A stretch of DNA of 46,671 bases from positions 1-46,671 of the forward strand of contig JBBIRB010000020.1 in assembly GCA_037442025.1 (NCBI GenBank). The letters run 5' to 3'. Positions 16,003 to 24,865 of the stretch are shown here, in pieces (position 1 is the first letter of the stretch; each line of letters opens with the position of its first letter). The stretch comes from UBA2287 sp037442025. Lineage in GTDB: Bacteria; Bacteroidota; Bacteroidia; Bacteroidales; Tenuifilaceae. A model generated the notes under the pieces. The model saw only the letters and a list, made by a program, of their open reading frames with translations, did no database searches and was not told the origin of the DNA. The translations under genes and the position numbers were made by a program.

Positions 16003-16800
16003 ATGTATTTTGCTAATAATATTAAGCATTTACGAAATGCTGAAAAAATAACGCAGGTTGATTTAGCCCATGAAATGGGTTTAAATCGTTCAAATCTTAA
16101 TAATTATGAGAATGGTATTGCCCAGCCAACGCTTGAAATAATGATAAAATTTGCCGATAGGTTTGGCATATCTACCGATACCCTTTTAAGAATCGACTTA
16201 ACAACATTGAATAAAATTGAATTAGATAAGATTAAAAACGGTGGCGATGCTTTTGTGAAGGGGCGAAACTTGCGGGTTGTTGCCACCACCGTTGGCGACG
16301 ACAATATTGACAACATTGAACTAGTTGAAGCAAAAGCACAGGCTGGGTACCTTAGCGGCTTTTCCGACCCCGAATTCATTGAGCATTTACCTGTATTTCG
16401 CCTGCCTTTCCTCAACCCCAATCGAAAATACAGAACATTCCAAATCGTAGGCGACTCAATGCTACCAATACCGGTTGGTGCTTGGGTTACTGCCGAATTT
16501 GTAGATGATTGGACCACTCTGCGGAGTGGTGAGGCTGCAATAATTCTTACTATCGACGATGGATTGGCCTTTAAAATAGTTGAAAATAGACTTAGCTCCA
16601 ATGGCAGCCTAAACCTTATTTCATTAAATCCAATGTATAAACCATATTCAGTTCGTATAAGCGATGTTCGCGAAATATGGCGCTTTGCACTTTATATTAG
16701 CCCATTCTTGCCCACTGGTAATATTGAACATGAACAAATAATGATGATGCTTAACCAGATTAGGAATGACATAGATTCTGTAAAAAAAAGTAATCATTAG
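16003..16800 (+). CDS. XRE helix-turn-helix regulator with S24 (LexA-like) self-cleavage domain
   Basis: A 265-residue protein. The XRE/Cro helix-turn-helix is at about 5-62 (T-Q-V-D-L-A-H-E-M-G-L-N-R-S-N-L-N-N-Y-E-N-G). The C-terminal S24 domain (about 105-235) retains all parts needed for autoproteolysis: an Ala-Gly pair at 114-115 (A-Q-A-G-Y), the serine of V-G-D-S-M (S152) and the lysine of L-A-F-K-I-V (K191). Such proteins act as DNA-damage- or stress-responsive repressors (LexA/CI logic). The next gene, a DNA-repair-type radical SAM protein, starts 2 bp after its stop, so they form an operon. The palindrome in its own promoter supports autorepression. Confidence 0.85.
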   Translation: MYFANNIKHLRNAEKITQVDLAHEMGLNRSNLNNYENGIAQPTLEIMIKFADRFGISTDTLLRIDLTTLNKIELDKIKNGGDAFVKGRNLRVVATTVGDDNIDNIELVEAKAQAGYLSGFSDPEFIEHLPVFRLPFLNPNRKYRTFQIVGDSMLPIPVGAWVTAEFVDDWTTLRSGEAAIILTIDDGLAFKIVENRLSSNGSLNLISLNPMYKPYSVRISDVREIWRFALYISPFLPTGNIEHEQIMMMLNQIRNDIDSVKKSNH

Positions 16801-16802
16801 TC

Positions 16803-18053
16803 ATGCAGCTCCAACGAAAACTTGAAATTCTTTCGGCTGCTGCCAAGTACGATGTGTCATGCGCTTCGAGCGGAAGCAGTCGTTCGAATTCAAATGGCGG
16901 ACTTGGGAATGCTGTAAGTTGCGGTATATGCCATAGCTTTTCCGATGACGGTCGATGTATTTCTTTACTAAAATTGCTCTACACCAATTACTGCATATAC
17001 GATTGCGCTTACTGTGTAAACCGAAAAAGCAACGACATTCCCAGAGCAACTTTTGCAGTAAAAGAGGTAGTTGATTTAACCATAAACTTTTATCGTAGAA
17101 ATTATATTGAAGGGCTATTTCTAAGCTCGGGTGTAATTATCAACCCCGATTATACAATGGAAAGGCTTACTCGCATTGTGAAACTATTGCGAAATGAACA
17201 TAAATTCAATGGCTACATCCATATGAAAGCCATTCCAGGGGCCAGCTCAGAACTTGTTAAAGAAGCAGGTACATTTGCCGACCGACTAAGCGTTAACATT
17301 GAAATACCAAGCGAGGAAAATTTGAAAATGCTAGCTCCCGATAAGGATTACCAATCGGTAATTGGCCCCATGCAATTTATAAAGCAAGAGATTGATTTAT
17401 GCCGCGAAGAGAAAGGTCATTATAGAAAAACTCCCAACTTTGCTCCCGCAGGGCAAAGCACCCAACTAATAATTGGTGCTACCCCCGATAGCGATCGCCA
17501 AATACTAAACTTAGCCAGTAGTTTATACCAAAAAAATAGATTGAAGCGGGTTTACTATTCGGGCTATAACCCAACCAATCTGTACGATTCCCGACTACCT
17601 GCTCTTTCAGCCCCTCCCCTTAGAAGAGAACATCGGCTTTACCAAGCCGACTGGATGCTTCGTTTTTATGAGTTTACAGTTGATGATATTGTAAACGACA
17701 AACATCCCGACCTCGACTTAGCTTTCGACCCAAAATTGGCATTTGCACTTAGAAATCCACACTTATTCCCAATTGATGTTAACCAAGCACCAATACATTT
17801 GCTCCTACGCATTCCGGGCGTGGGTCCAAAAAGTGCAAAAATGATAGTTGCAGCACGACGATTTAGACGATTAAACTCTGAAAACCTCAGAAAAATTGGT
17901 GTTGCAATGAAAAGAGCACAGTATTTTTTAACTTGCAACGAGCTGTCCTCGCTAACCATTAATGAACTGAAACCCGAAAGGCTTAGGTTAATGCTATCTT
18001 CCGATGCCAGAAAAAATGGAATTTCTGATGCTAGGCAACTAACCTTATGGTAA
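16803..18053 (+). CDS. putative DNA modification/repair radical SAM protein
   Basis: A 416-residue protein: a radical SAM core with C-I-Y-D-C-A-Y-C (C64, C68, C71: CX3CX2C) for the 4Fe-4S cluster, and a C-terminal helix-hairpin-helix L-L-R-I-P-G-V-G-P-K-S-A (334-345) that should bind DNA. Extra N-terminal cysteines (C20, C40, C43, C52) could bind another metal site. The family is annotated as DNA modification/repair, the reaction is not established, and it is often accompanied by a TIGR03915 protein; none follows here. Its start is 2 bp from the stop of the LexA-like gene, so translation is probably coupled and expression is probably released when that repressor self-cleaves. Confidence 0.85.
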   Translation: MQLQRKLEILSAAAKYDVSCASSGSSRSNSNGGLGNAVSCGICHSFSDDGRCISLLKLLYTNYCIYDCAYCVNRKSNDIPRATFAVKEVVDLTINFYRRNYIEGLFLSSGVIINPDYTMERLTRIVKLLRNEHKFNGYIHMKAIPGASSELVKEAGTFADRLSVNIEIPSEENLKMLAPDKDYQSVIGPMQFIKQEIDLCREEKGHYRKTPNFAPAGQSTQLIIGATPDSDRQILNLASSLYQKNRLKRVYYSGYNPTNLYDSRLPALSAPPLRREHRLYQADWMLRFYEFTVDDIVNDKHPDLDLAFDPKLAFALRNPHLFPIDVNQAPIHLLLRIPGVGPKSAKMIVAARRFRRLNSENLRKIGVAMKRAQYFLTCNELSSLTINELKPERLRLMLSSDARKNGISDARQLTLW

Positions 18054-18101
18054 GATTTTTGTTATTAAGGTACTTCATTTACTATTCATTGTTGCAGTTT
18101 T

Positions 18102-19511
18102 ATGCGCCTATTTACAGTCTACCTATTTACTTTTTATATTCTGCTAATAATTTCTAGACCTGTTTTGGCACAGGATCAATCGAATAACAGCAACTTGATA
18201 TCACCCGAGAAAGCCGAACAATTTCTATTGCTGTATTCCGATTCTGGCCACATTGAAACAGTTAAATATCTGCTCGAAAATGGTGTAAATCCCAATGCAA
18301 CAACTTACAGTGGCGCAACTAGTCTTATGTACGCTAGCCAAAATGGCCATCTCGAAATAGTAAACCTTCTGCTACAATTCGGAGCCAATGTAAATATTAA
18401 GCCAACCGACGGAAATACAGCCCTTCATGCAGCTTCTCGCAGCAATAACGATAGTATTGCTGAAATTCTAATACTTAAAGGTGCTCAGGTGAATGCCATT
18501 AATAATAGTGGCGTTTCGCCACTTCAAATATCGGCAGGCTATGGATACGAATTTCTTACCAAACTATTAATTTTTTACGGAGCCCAAATTGATGCACAAG
18601 ATAATAAGGGCAACACGCCCTTAATGTCGGCAGTTTTTTATGGATCAGGACGTACTTCTCAAATTCTTCTGGCAAATGGAGCATTACCAAATAAGGCCGA
18701 TTTTGAGGGCAACACACCTATAATGCTGGCAGCCCAATTCAACGATACGCTTCTTTTTAACCTCCTTATTGAATATGGCGCCGATCCATTTCATAAAAAT
18801 TATAAAGGAATAAACAGTCTTGCTTTAGCAATTAAAAATAATTCGAACCAGATTGCCAAGAAACTTATCGATTTGGGCGCAGCAAATGAACCACTTGCAA
18901 GCAGTAAAAGCTACCTACAGTTAGCAATTCTGTCGGGTAATAGAAGTGTTATTCCGATTATTCGAGAACATTCCAAACGAAAGTATTTACCACAATTTGC
19001 TCGGGTAGGAATTTTCACCTCCACGTTTCAGAACCTGAACGATTTTTATTGGGGCGGAGGTTTGAGCCTTTTTGAAATGAATTATGGAGTCCAACTATCA
19101 TCTTCATTTGCTTCCAGAATAGTGAGTAAACCCATTTTACTTGACATGGATAACGAATACTACCAATTTTACGAATACAGACGGTTTATTAGCCTTTCAG
19201 GACAAAAAATGTTTGAAATAAATAGCATTAGATCCGATTACAAGTACGGTGTTACAATTGGTTTAAACTATTTATTCTCATGGGCCAATTACAATTATCA
19301 TGATGCCAAAACGAAACCCTACTCCTACTCAGGTATTAGCCCTTCGGCCGGACTCTATTTAAAATTAAAAAATGTTCGAATCGATATCACTACACAAACT
19401 TATAACCTTTTAAAAAACCGAAACCAAATATTTTGGGTGGGTTTCAATTTGGGGACCGAAATTGACTTCTCGAAGCCCAAAATTCCCTCAAAAAAAATAA
19501 AATTCCTTTAA
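18102..19511 (+). CDS. exported ankyrin-repeat protein with C-terminal barrel-like domain
   Basis: A 469-residue protein. Signal peptide 1-23 (ends V-L-A-Q). Residues about 48-290 contain seven ankyrin repeats of about 33 residues, for example G-N-T-A-L-H-A-A-S (104-112) and G-N-T-P-L-M-S-A-V (170-178), the last ones degenerate. Residues about 300-469 are a different, aromatic beta-rich segment with alternating hydrophobics resembling a small outer-membrane barrel. Exported ankyrins sit in the periplasm; the barrel would anchor this one to the outer membrane. The following lipoprotein gene begins 2 bp after the stop, so the two products may work together. Function unknown. Confidence 0.7.
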   Translation: MRLFTVYLFTFYILLIISRPVLAQDQSNNSNLISPEKAEQFLLLYSDSGHIETVKYLLENGVNPNATTYSGATSLMYASQNGHLEIVNLLLQFGANVNIKPTDGNTALHAASRSNNDSIAEILILKGAQVNAINNSGVSPLQISAGYGYEFLTKLLIFYGAQIDAQDNKGNTPLMSAVFYGSGRTSQILLANGALPNKADFEGNTPIMLAAQFNDTLLFNLLIEYGADPFHKNYKGINSLALAIKNNSNQIAKKLIDLGAANEPLASSKSYLQLAILSGNRSVIPIIREHSKRKYLPQFARVGIFTSTFQNLNDFYWGGGLSLFEMNYGVQLSSSFASRIVSKPILLDMDNEYYQFYEYRRFISLSGQKMFEINSIRSDYKYGVTIGLNYLFSWANYNYHDAKTKPYSYSGISPSAGLYLKLKNVRIDITTQTYNLLKNRNQIFWVGFNLGTEIDFSKPKIPSKKIKFL

Positions 19512-19513
19512 TT

Positions 19514-19942
19514 ATGGCTAAAAGGCAAAAGTTTTTATTCTATCTGCTTTTATTGGTGATTATAACTACACTTTCCTCTTGCGAAGAATCCAACTTATTC
19601 TACGTGAAATGCTCCGATTGTTATTCTACCCGTCCCGATAGTTATCGCATTAAACTTCAGTTGACAGTTAATGACGAAAACAGGTTTGTTCCTATTACCT
19701 TTTACAGAGGACCCTACGAGGATGGAATTGTTGAATTTAGGGATACTGTACGTTATAACGAACAGGAATACTATTTACAAACAGATACCCACTACACAAT
19801 AGTAGCAAAGTACATGAAAAATGCCCGAAATTACTACGTAGTATCGGGTGCCCGATTAAAAACTAACTACGACGAATCGTCGTGTAGCGATGCTTGTTAT
19901 TACGTAACAGGAACAAATGCCGACTTACGAATAAAGTTTTAA
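19514..19942 (+). CDS. predicted lipoprotein of unknown function
   Basis: A 142-residue protein with a lipoprotein signal peptide: hydrophobic 7-20, lipobox L-S-S-C with the lipidated cysteine at C23. The mature part (about 120 residues) is beta-rich and has four further cysteines (C33 and C36 as C-S-D-C, then C123 and C127) that could form disulfides in the periplasm. No family recognised. It starts 2 bp after the ankyrin/barrel gene and ends 14 bp from the convergent phosphodiesterase gene. Confidence 0.65.
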   Translation: MAKRQKFLFYLLLLVIITTLSSCEESNLFYVKCSDCYSTRPDSYRIKLQLTVNDENRFVPITFYRGPYEDGIVEFRDTVRYNEQEYYLQTDTHYTIVAKYMKNARNYYVVSGARLKTNYDESSCSDACYYVTGTNADLRIKF

Positions 19943-19956
19943 ACCGTTTTTGGAAA

Positions 19957-21198
19957 CTATTTGGGAGTATACGAATTACTAAATATTTCTTCAACCTCTA
20001 AAAGGTTTCCATCGGTTGGTTCGGGTTTTATGCCAAGAATATGAGCAACAATGCCATACAAATTGGTATTATTAAAAGCCTTATGTCGCATACCTTTTTT
20101 AAATGCAGGACCTTGAGCAAAGAATATACCATGCATTTCGGGATACATATTGTCGTAACCATGCGTTCCTCCCGAATAGGGCTCGCTTCGTTGGCTCCAA
20201 CCCACGCTATATCCTAAATCAGATTCAACTACTATTTCGTTAATCCTCTTATTTTTCCCATAAACGTAACGATCAGGTAATTCGCTTTTATTCCAAACCT
20301 TAAGGTTAGGAATCGATTTTAATATCCTTATTACTTCATCCCTTTTTTCTGGTTTGGGCTGCAATGAAATAACAGGATTACCCCCAGTAGAAACATCGAA
20401 CCAATCCCTGTTCAAAAAGCTGGAAAGATTAATGTACCTATCCGATGAAATATCGGCCATGCCATGGTCGGAAACCACAATAAAATTGATTTGTTTTGCG
20501 TGGGGTAATTTCGACATTTTATGTATAAACACGCCCACCAAACTATCGAGTTTAGTTGCCATGGCAAGGGTTTGTGGAGCTGTTGCCCCGTGATCGTGTG
20601 CTGTCCAATCGGGCTCGTGAGAATACCAGGTTATTAATCGAGGACGCTGCTCTAGTGGTAACGTTAGCCAATGAATAATGGTATCTATCCTATCTTCAAA
20701 CGGAATATTCTTATCGTAACGCTTCCAATACGAAGGATAATGGCTCTTAATAGGCGCTTCGGAACCTACCCAAAAGAACGATGCTGCTTTAACACCCTGC
20801 TTTTCTGCGGTTACCCAAATGGGCTCGCCTCCATAAAATTCGGGATTTTCAACGGCTGTTCTGTTTCCTATTGAATAGTACCCTAGGATTGAATCGTAAA
20901 AACTATTATTCACAATTCCATGATGATCGGGATGGAGGCCGGTAGCCATACTATAATGGTTGGGAAAGGTTTTTGAAGGATAGCATGGAATAAGCGCATC
21001 GGCCCTAACACCCCTTTTAGCTATTGAATGCAAATTGGGAGTTGAGGTTAATTCTGGATAATCCCAACGATACGCATCGAGCGAAAGCATTACAACATAG
21101 GTTTCGTTGCGGTTAACTTGCGAATTTGAGCAAGAAACAACAAAAGATGTAATTAAAAGAATAAAAACAATTTGAGCGAAGGAAAATGATTTTTTCAT
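19957..21198 (-). CDS. nucleotide pyrophosphatase/phosphodiesterase-family lipoprotein
   Basis: A 413-residue protein of the alkaline-phosphatase superfamily, NPP branch. Lipobox V-V-S-C with C23. Metal-binding D41 (L-S-L-D-A-Y), the nucleophilic threonine T77 in S-K-T-F-P-N-H-Y, and the later motif S-D-H-G-M-A-D give the two-zinc site. The likely reaction is hydrolysis of extracellular nucleotides or phosphodiesters in the periplasm or on the surface. ATG 21198 is chosen because the signal peptide starts there; a start at 21276 would overlap the photolyase gene and bury the signal peptide. It is the last gene of a minus-strand run and lies 37 bp after the photolyase. Confidence 0.85.
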   Translation of the reverse strand: MKKSFSFAQIVFILLITSFVVSCSNSQVNRNETYVVMLSLDAYRWDYPELTSTPNLHSIAKRGVRADALIPCYPSKTFPNHYSMATGLHPDHHGIVNNSFYDSILGYYSIGNRTAVENPEFYGGEPIWVTAEKQGVKAASFFWVGSEAPIKSHYPSYWKRYDKNIPFEDRIDTIIHWLTLPLEQRPRLITWYSHEPDWTAHDHGATAPQTLAMATKLDSLVGVFIHKMSKLPHAKQINFIVVSDHGMADISSDRYINLSSFLNRDWFDVSTGGNPVISLQPKPEKRDEVIRILKSIPNLKVWNKSELPDRYVYGKNKRINEIVVESDLGYSVGWSQRSEPYSGGTHGYDNMYPEMHGIFFAQGPAFKKGMRHKAFNNTNLYGIVAHILGIKPEPTDGNLLEVEEIFSNSYTPK

Positions 21199-21235
21199 GT
21201 GAATATAATTTTTATATTTTGACAAAAAGCAGAAC

Positions 21236-22591
21236 TTATGGATTAATGAGTTTGGTAATTTTATTGACATAACCATTCACATCGAACTTTCTACGACACC
21301 CATTGTAATTCATGTATCGTATCTTCCCAAATACTGGTCTTTCGCTCCATGCCCTATCATGAACACCACCAATACTCCATGCAATACCAGCATAACCGTT
21401 CGGGTCACGTCCATCGAGGCTATATTTATCGTTCAAATATATGGCTATGCCCATTGCTTCCTCAGGGGAGGATGTCCATTCCAATATTTTTTTTGCCCAG
21501 TACATTCGCATATAACCATGCATTTTTCCTGTAATAACCATCTCGGTTTGAGCTGCATTCCATAGTTTATCGTGAGTGAGTGAATTTTCAAATTCGGAAG
21601 CAGTATAAACATGCTCACGCTCATCGGTTCGATGTTTTGCATGGGTTTCCTGAGCCCAATTAGGGAATGAATGGGTAGAGTCGTAACTTGGAGAATAAAA
21701 ACAGAAATTATCTGATAGCTCCCTGCGAACAATCAATTCCTCTAAAAAAGCCGATTTATCGGGCTCACTAGCCGAGCTTGAAATAATACTCTGCGCAACC
21801 GCTTGAGCGGAAATATGCCCAAAATGCAGATAGGGAGAAAGGTTTGATTGCCCATCGAGCAGTGGATTATTTCTGTTCTCGGCATATCCTTTCAACTTCT
21901 CACTAAGAAATTCTTTCAGAATAGCCTGAGCAGCATTTTCTCCAGGTCGCAGCCAATATACTGGTTTTACATCGCTGTCGGGTTGTAACCTTGAAACTAC
22001 TTTGTTCCAATCGATTGTTTTTGAGCTTAAGTTCTGGGTGAAATTTGAAACAACAGGATAATTATCGAGGAATTCAGGTAACAACTTTTTAATCCTGGGT
22101 CGAAGAGTATAAGCCCCAAATTCTAATTTGTTCGAAGCATACCAACAAGGAACAATATTGTGGGCATCAACTTCAAAATGAGGTATTTTAATACTATCAT
22201 TCACTTTTTGTTTCCATTCCATCTTCCAACGCAGCGGATCAAAATCGGAAACCAGCATAGAGGCACCTGATTGATTAATAAATTCGGGAATGGTATTAAA
22301 TGGGCTTCCTAAAAGGAGATAAAAAGGAATACCATACCTTTTCAAAGTTGCTTCTACCTCCCTCAATCCCTCAATCATGAAATGGTAATGCCGCATTTTG
22401 GCATTTGGATAGGATTTTACAAGGGAAAATACAACATAGAAGGGGCTCTCTGTAGTAGCCGCCTCATTTAGGGCATAAAGAAAAGCCCAGTTATTATGAA
22501 CCCGCTGATCGCGCGACATCCAATAAATAACCGGGCCTTTACCTTTTCTTGCGGAATATTTAAGAGTTCTTACCCTTGCTGTATTAACCAT
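21236..22591 (-). CDS. phrB: class II deoxyribodipyrimidine photolyase
   Basis: A 451-residue flavoprotein. The opening V-I-Y-W-M-S-R-D-Q-R-V-H-N-N-W-A (about 21-36) and the C-terminal blocks G-K-M-H-G-Y-M-R-M-Y-W-A-K-K-I-L and N-D-K-Y-S-L-D-G-R-D-P-N-G-Y-A-G are diagnostic of class II CPD photolyases. It uses FAD and light to split cyclobutane pyrimidine dimers. Downstream and upstream gaps are 37 and 7 bp, so it shares a transcript with the dihydroorotate-dehydrogenase-like gene before it. ATG 22591 is a normal class II start. Confidence 0.9.
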   Translation of the reverse strand: MVNTARVRTLKYSARKGKGPVIYWMSRDQRVHNNWAFLYALNEAATTESPFYVVFSLVKSYPNAKMRHYHFMIEGLREVEATLKRYGIPFYLLLGSPFNTIPEFINQSGASMLVSDFDPLRWKMEWKQKVNDSIKIPHFEVDAHNIVPCWYASNKLEFGAYTLRPRIKKLLPEFLDNYPVVSNFTQNLSSKTIDWNKVVSRLQPDSDVKPVYWLRPGENAAQAILKEFLSEKLKGYAENRNNPLLDGQSNLSPYLHFGHISAQAVAQSIISSSASEPDKSAFLEELIVRRELSDNFCFYSPSYDSTHSFPNWAQETHAKHRTDEREHVYTASEFENSLTHDKLWNAAQTEMVITGKMHGYMRMYWAKKILEWTSSPEEAMGIAIYLNDKYSLDGRDPNGYAGIAWSIGGVHDRAWSERPVFGKIRYMNYNGCRRKFDVNGYVNKITKLINP

Positions 22592-22598
22592 TATTTAA

Positions 22599-23612
22599 TT
22601 AAATAAGCGACTTGCTCTTCAGAATCTCATCAGATTTCATGATAATATCGACATATTGCGCCCGACGATAAGCAAAGGGATCTTTCAGGTTCTTGCGGGC
22701 TAGTTTTCCACTAAAATCGCGAATAGAAGCATATCCCTTCTTTTCCATCCAGATTTCAATTCCCGATAATATTTTTCCAATATGCTCGGTTCCACTGGTG
22801 TAAAGTGCGCTAACAACCTGAAAAGCCGACGCTCCAGCGAGTAGGGTTTTTATTGCATCCTCAGGGTTATGGATTCCCGATGCGCTGCAAATATCGGCAG
22901 TAATGTTACCATAAAGCAATCCGGCAAATCGAACAGATAGCCTAACATCGTTGCTACAGCTGAGCATAATACTTTGCTCAAGGGCTTCCTTTTCGATGTT
23001 AATATCGGGTTGAAACATTCTGTTAAACAGAACAAATCCTTCAATTTGTTCAATATCCATACGTTTAATTACCGAAAGGGGGTTCGTGTAAAATGGACTC
23101 AACTTAACAGCAATAGGGATTTTTACTGCCTTTCGAACATCTTTTAGAATATCAATCTGACTTTGGATAATTTCAGAACCGGCCAAATCGAAATCGCGGG
23201 GTGTGGTGTAAAAATTCAATTCTAATGCATCTACACCAGTTTGCTCTATTTGCTGGGCCCAACTTACCCATGTATCGGGGTACATTGCATTTAAACTGGC
23301 AATTACAGGAATGTTCAGAGCTGCCTTGGCCTTTTCAAGTTTTAATAAATGATCCTTTGCTCCTGCATGCTTAATGGTAGGATACAACCGGGTCATTTCG
23401 GCATTCCTTTCGGAATACTCCTCGAGGGTATTTAGCAGTTCAAGCTCTTCGAGTTGAATTTGCTCTTCGAATAGTGACTTGAAGACAATTGCAGCAGCTC
23501 CATTTTTTTCGAGTTCTACAAGTTTTTCATTTTTAGCACTAAGTGAAGAAGCGCCTACGATTAATGGGTTTTTTAAATCTAAACCCAAATAGGTTGTTTT
23601 TAAGTTTGCCAT
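22599..23612 (-). CDS. dihydroorotate dehydrogenase-like flavoprotein
   Basis: A 337-residue FMN-barrel protein related to class 1 dihydroorotate dehydrogenase: N-terminal L-G-L-D-L-K-N-P-L-I-V-G-A-S-S-L and K-L-S-P-F-Y-T-N near the middle. The catalytic loop that carries Cys or Ser in true enzymes (N-x-S-C-P-N) reads N-F-Y-T-T-P here, so dihydroorotate oxidation is doubtful. The family is widespread in anaerobic Bacteroidota. ATG 23612 is chosen (M-A-N-L-K-T-T-Y-L-G-L); the longer frame would overlap the upstream gene. The gaps are 31 bp to the serine hydrolase upstream and 7 bp to photolyase downstream. Confidence 0.8.
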   Translation of the reverse strand: MANLKTTYLGLDLKNPLIVGASSLSAKNEKLVELEKNGAAAIVFKSLFEEQIQLEELELLNTLEEYSERNAEMTRLYPTIKHAGAKDHLLKLEKAKAALNIPVIASLNAMYPDTWVSWAQQIEQTGVDALELNFYTTPRDFDLAGSEIIQSQIDILKDVRKAVKIPIAVKLSPFYTNPLSVIKRMDIEQIEGFVLFNRMFQPDINIEKEALEQSIMLSCSNDVRLSVRFAGLLYGNITADICSASGIHNPEDAIKTLLAGASAFQVVSALYTSGTEHIGKILSGIEIWMEKKGYASIRDFSGKLARKNLKDPFAYRRAQYVDIIMKSDEILKSKSLI

Positions 23613-23643
23613 GGCGTAAGTTATTAGAGTTATTGTTTTAAAA

Positions 23644-24678
23644 TCAGTTTGTAATAGAATTGACAAGCATTTTAAACATATCAATAATGCTTTTTTCAAA
23701 TTTAAAGTCGGTAAAATTTTGTGCATTTACTGCAACAACTATGCTTTTAGATGGTAAAATAAAAACATACTGATCGCCGTATCCTGCTGCATAGCAAAAA
23801 GGTTCATTGGTGGCTTCTAAGTAATTAACCCACCAATGCAATCCATAACTTGAATTCCCAGCATCAACGGGCATATACGTTGAAGAGGTAACCCAACTAT
23901 TTGATACTATTTGCTTGCCGCCATACTTTCCATTATTAAGCATAATAAGCCCAAACTTTAACATATCGCGCGAAGTAAGCGATAGCCCACCCCAAGCGGG
24001 TTGCCTATTTCCTGAATATCCCTCCCAATAAAAATTTGAAATGCCTAGTGGGATTAATAAATTTGAATTTACAAATTCGATAAAATCCGTTCCACTTACA
24101 CGACAAACTATCTCCTTCAATAATTCAGAATTTCCACTATTATAATTAAACACGTTTCCTGGTTCGGTTTTCAGTGGCAAATTCATAATATAGTCTACCC
24201 AATTGCCTGTATAATGGCTCAAATTTACCAACTGGTTACCTGCATAGGAATAGTGTATTGTCCATTCGTCCCAGTCGAATCCGCTGGTTTGGTTTAACAA
24301 GTGCCTTATTGAAATTTTTTTCTTTTGGGGTCGCTGCTGGTAAATAGCATCAAATTCGGGTAAATACTTGGCAATGGGCTCGTCAATTGATGTAATTAGG
24401 CCTTTATCCAAGCAAATTCCTAATGCCAGGGAGGTAATGCTTTTGGTAACAGAACTAATTGGATGCAGGGTGTTTACTTGAGAAAAACCATAGTAACGTT
24501 CGAAAATAACCTTGCTGTTTTGCATAACAATAACCGATGAAACCTTACCGTACTTTCCATTAGTAATTTCAGAATGCAATTGCTTTACTGTACTCGTGTT
24601 AAGTGCACCGGAAGCCATGGAATTTAACATGGCAAGTTGGAAAAACATGTTTACTATAAAAAAAAATTTATATTGCAT
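23644..24678 (-). CDS. exported class C beta-lactamase-fold serine hydrolase
   Basis: A 344-residue protein. Hydrophobic N-terminal signal (about 1-24). The S-x-x-K motif S-V-T-K (S76, K79) and a tyrosine motif N-Y-N-S-G-N-S identify the beta-lactamase/esterase/D-aminopeptidase (serine hydrolase, AmpC-fold) family; C-terminal H-W-W-V-N and Y-A-A-G-Y-G-D-Q complete it. Acts in the periplasm; the substrate could be an ester, amide oligomer or peptide, not necessarily an antibiotic. ATG 24678 is preferred over GTG 24684. It is first in a four-gene minus-strand run. Confidence 0.8.
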   Translation of the reverse strand: MQYKFFFIVNMFFQLAMLNSMASGALNTSTVKQLHSEITNGKYGKVSSVIVMQNSKVIFERYYGFSQVNTLHPISSVTKSITSLALGICLDKGLITSIDEPIAKYLPEFDAIYQQRPQKKKISIRHLLNQTSGFDWDEWTIHYSYAGNQLVNLSHYTGNWVDYIMNLPLKTEPGNVFNYNSGNSELLKEIVCRVSGTDFIEFVNSNLLIPLGISNFYWEGYSGNRQPAWGGLSLTSRDMLKFGLIMLNNGKYGGKQIVSNSWVTSSTYMPVDAGNSSYGLHWWVNYLEATNEPFCYAAGYGDQYVFILPSKSIVVAVNAQNFTDFKFEKSIIDMFKMLVNSITN

Positions 24679-24865
24679 GTTCACCTTTAAATTTATTGAT
24701 AAAATTAATGTTTTTTTAGAATGTTTGGGCTTTAAAATTGAATTATAAACCCATAATTAAGGCTTTTTGTTCAATAAGTGTAATATGTAAACGATAGTAA
24801 CTTTTATGTTAAACCATAAACCTACTATTCAATCCAATTATTCTGAAAATCAAAATTAAAGAGCT

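Noticed and set aside
16104..16601. A 165-codon open frame antisense to the XRE/S24 regulator
   Set aside because: It lies entirely within a gene with clear motifs and shows no family of its own.
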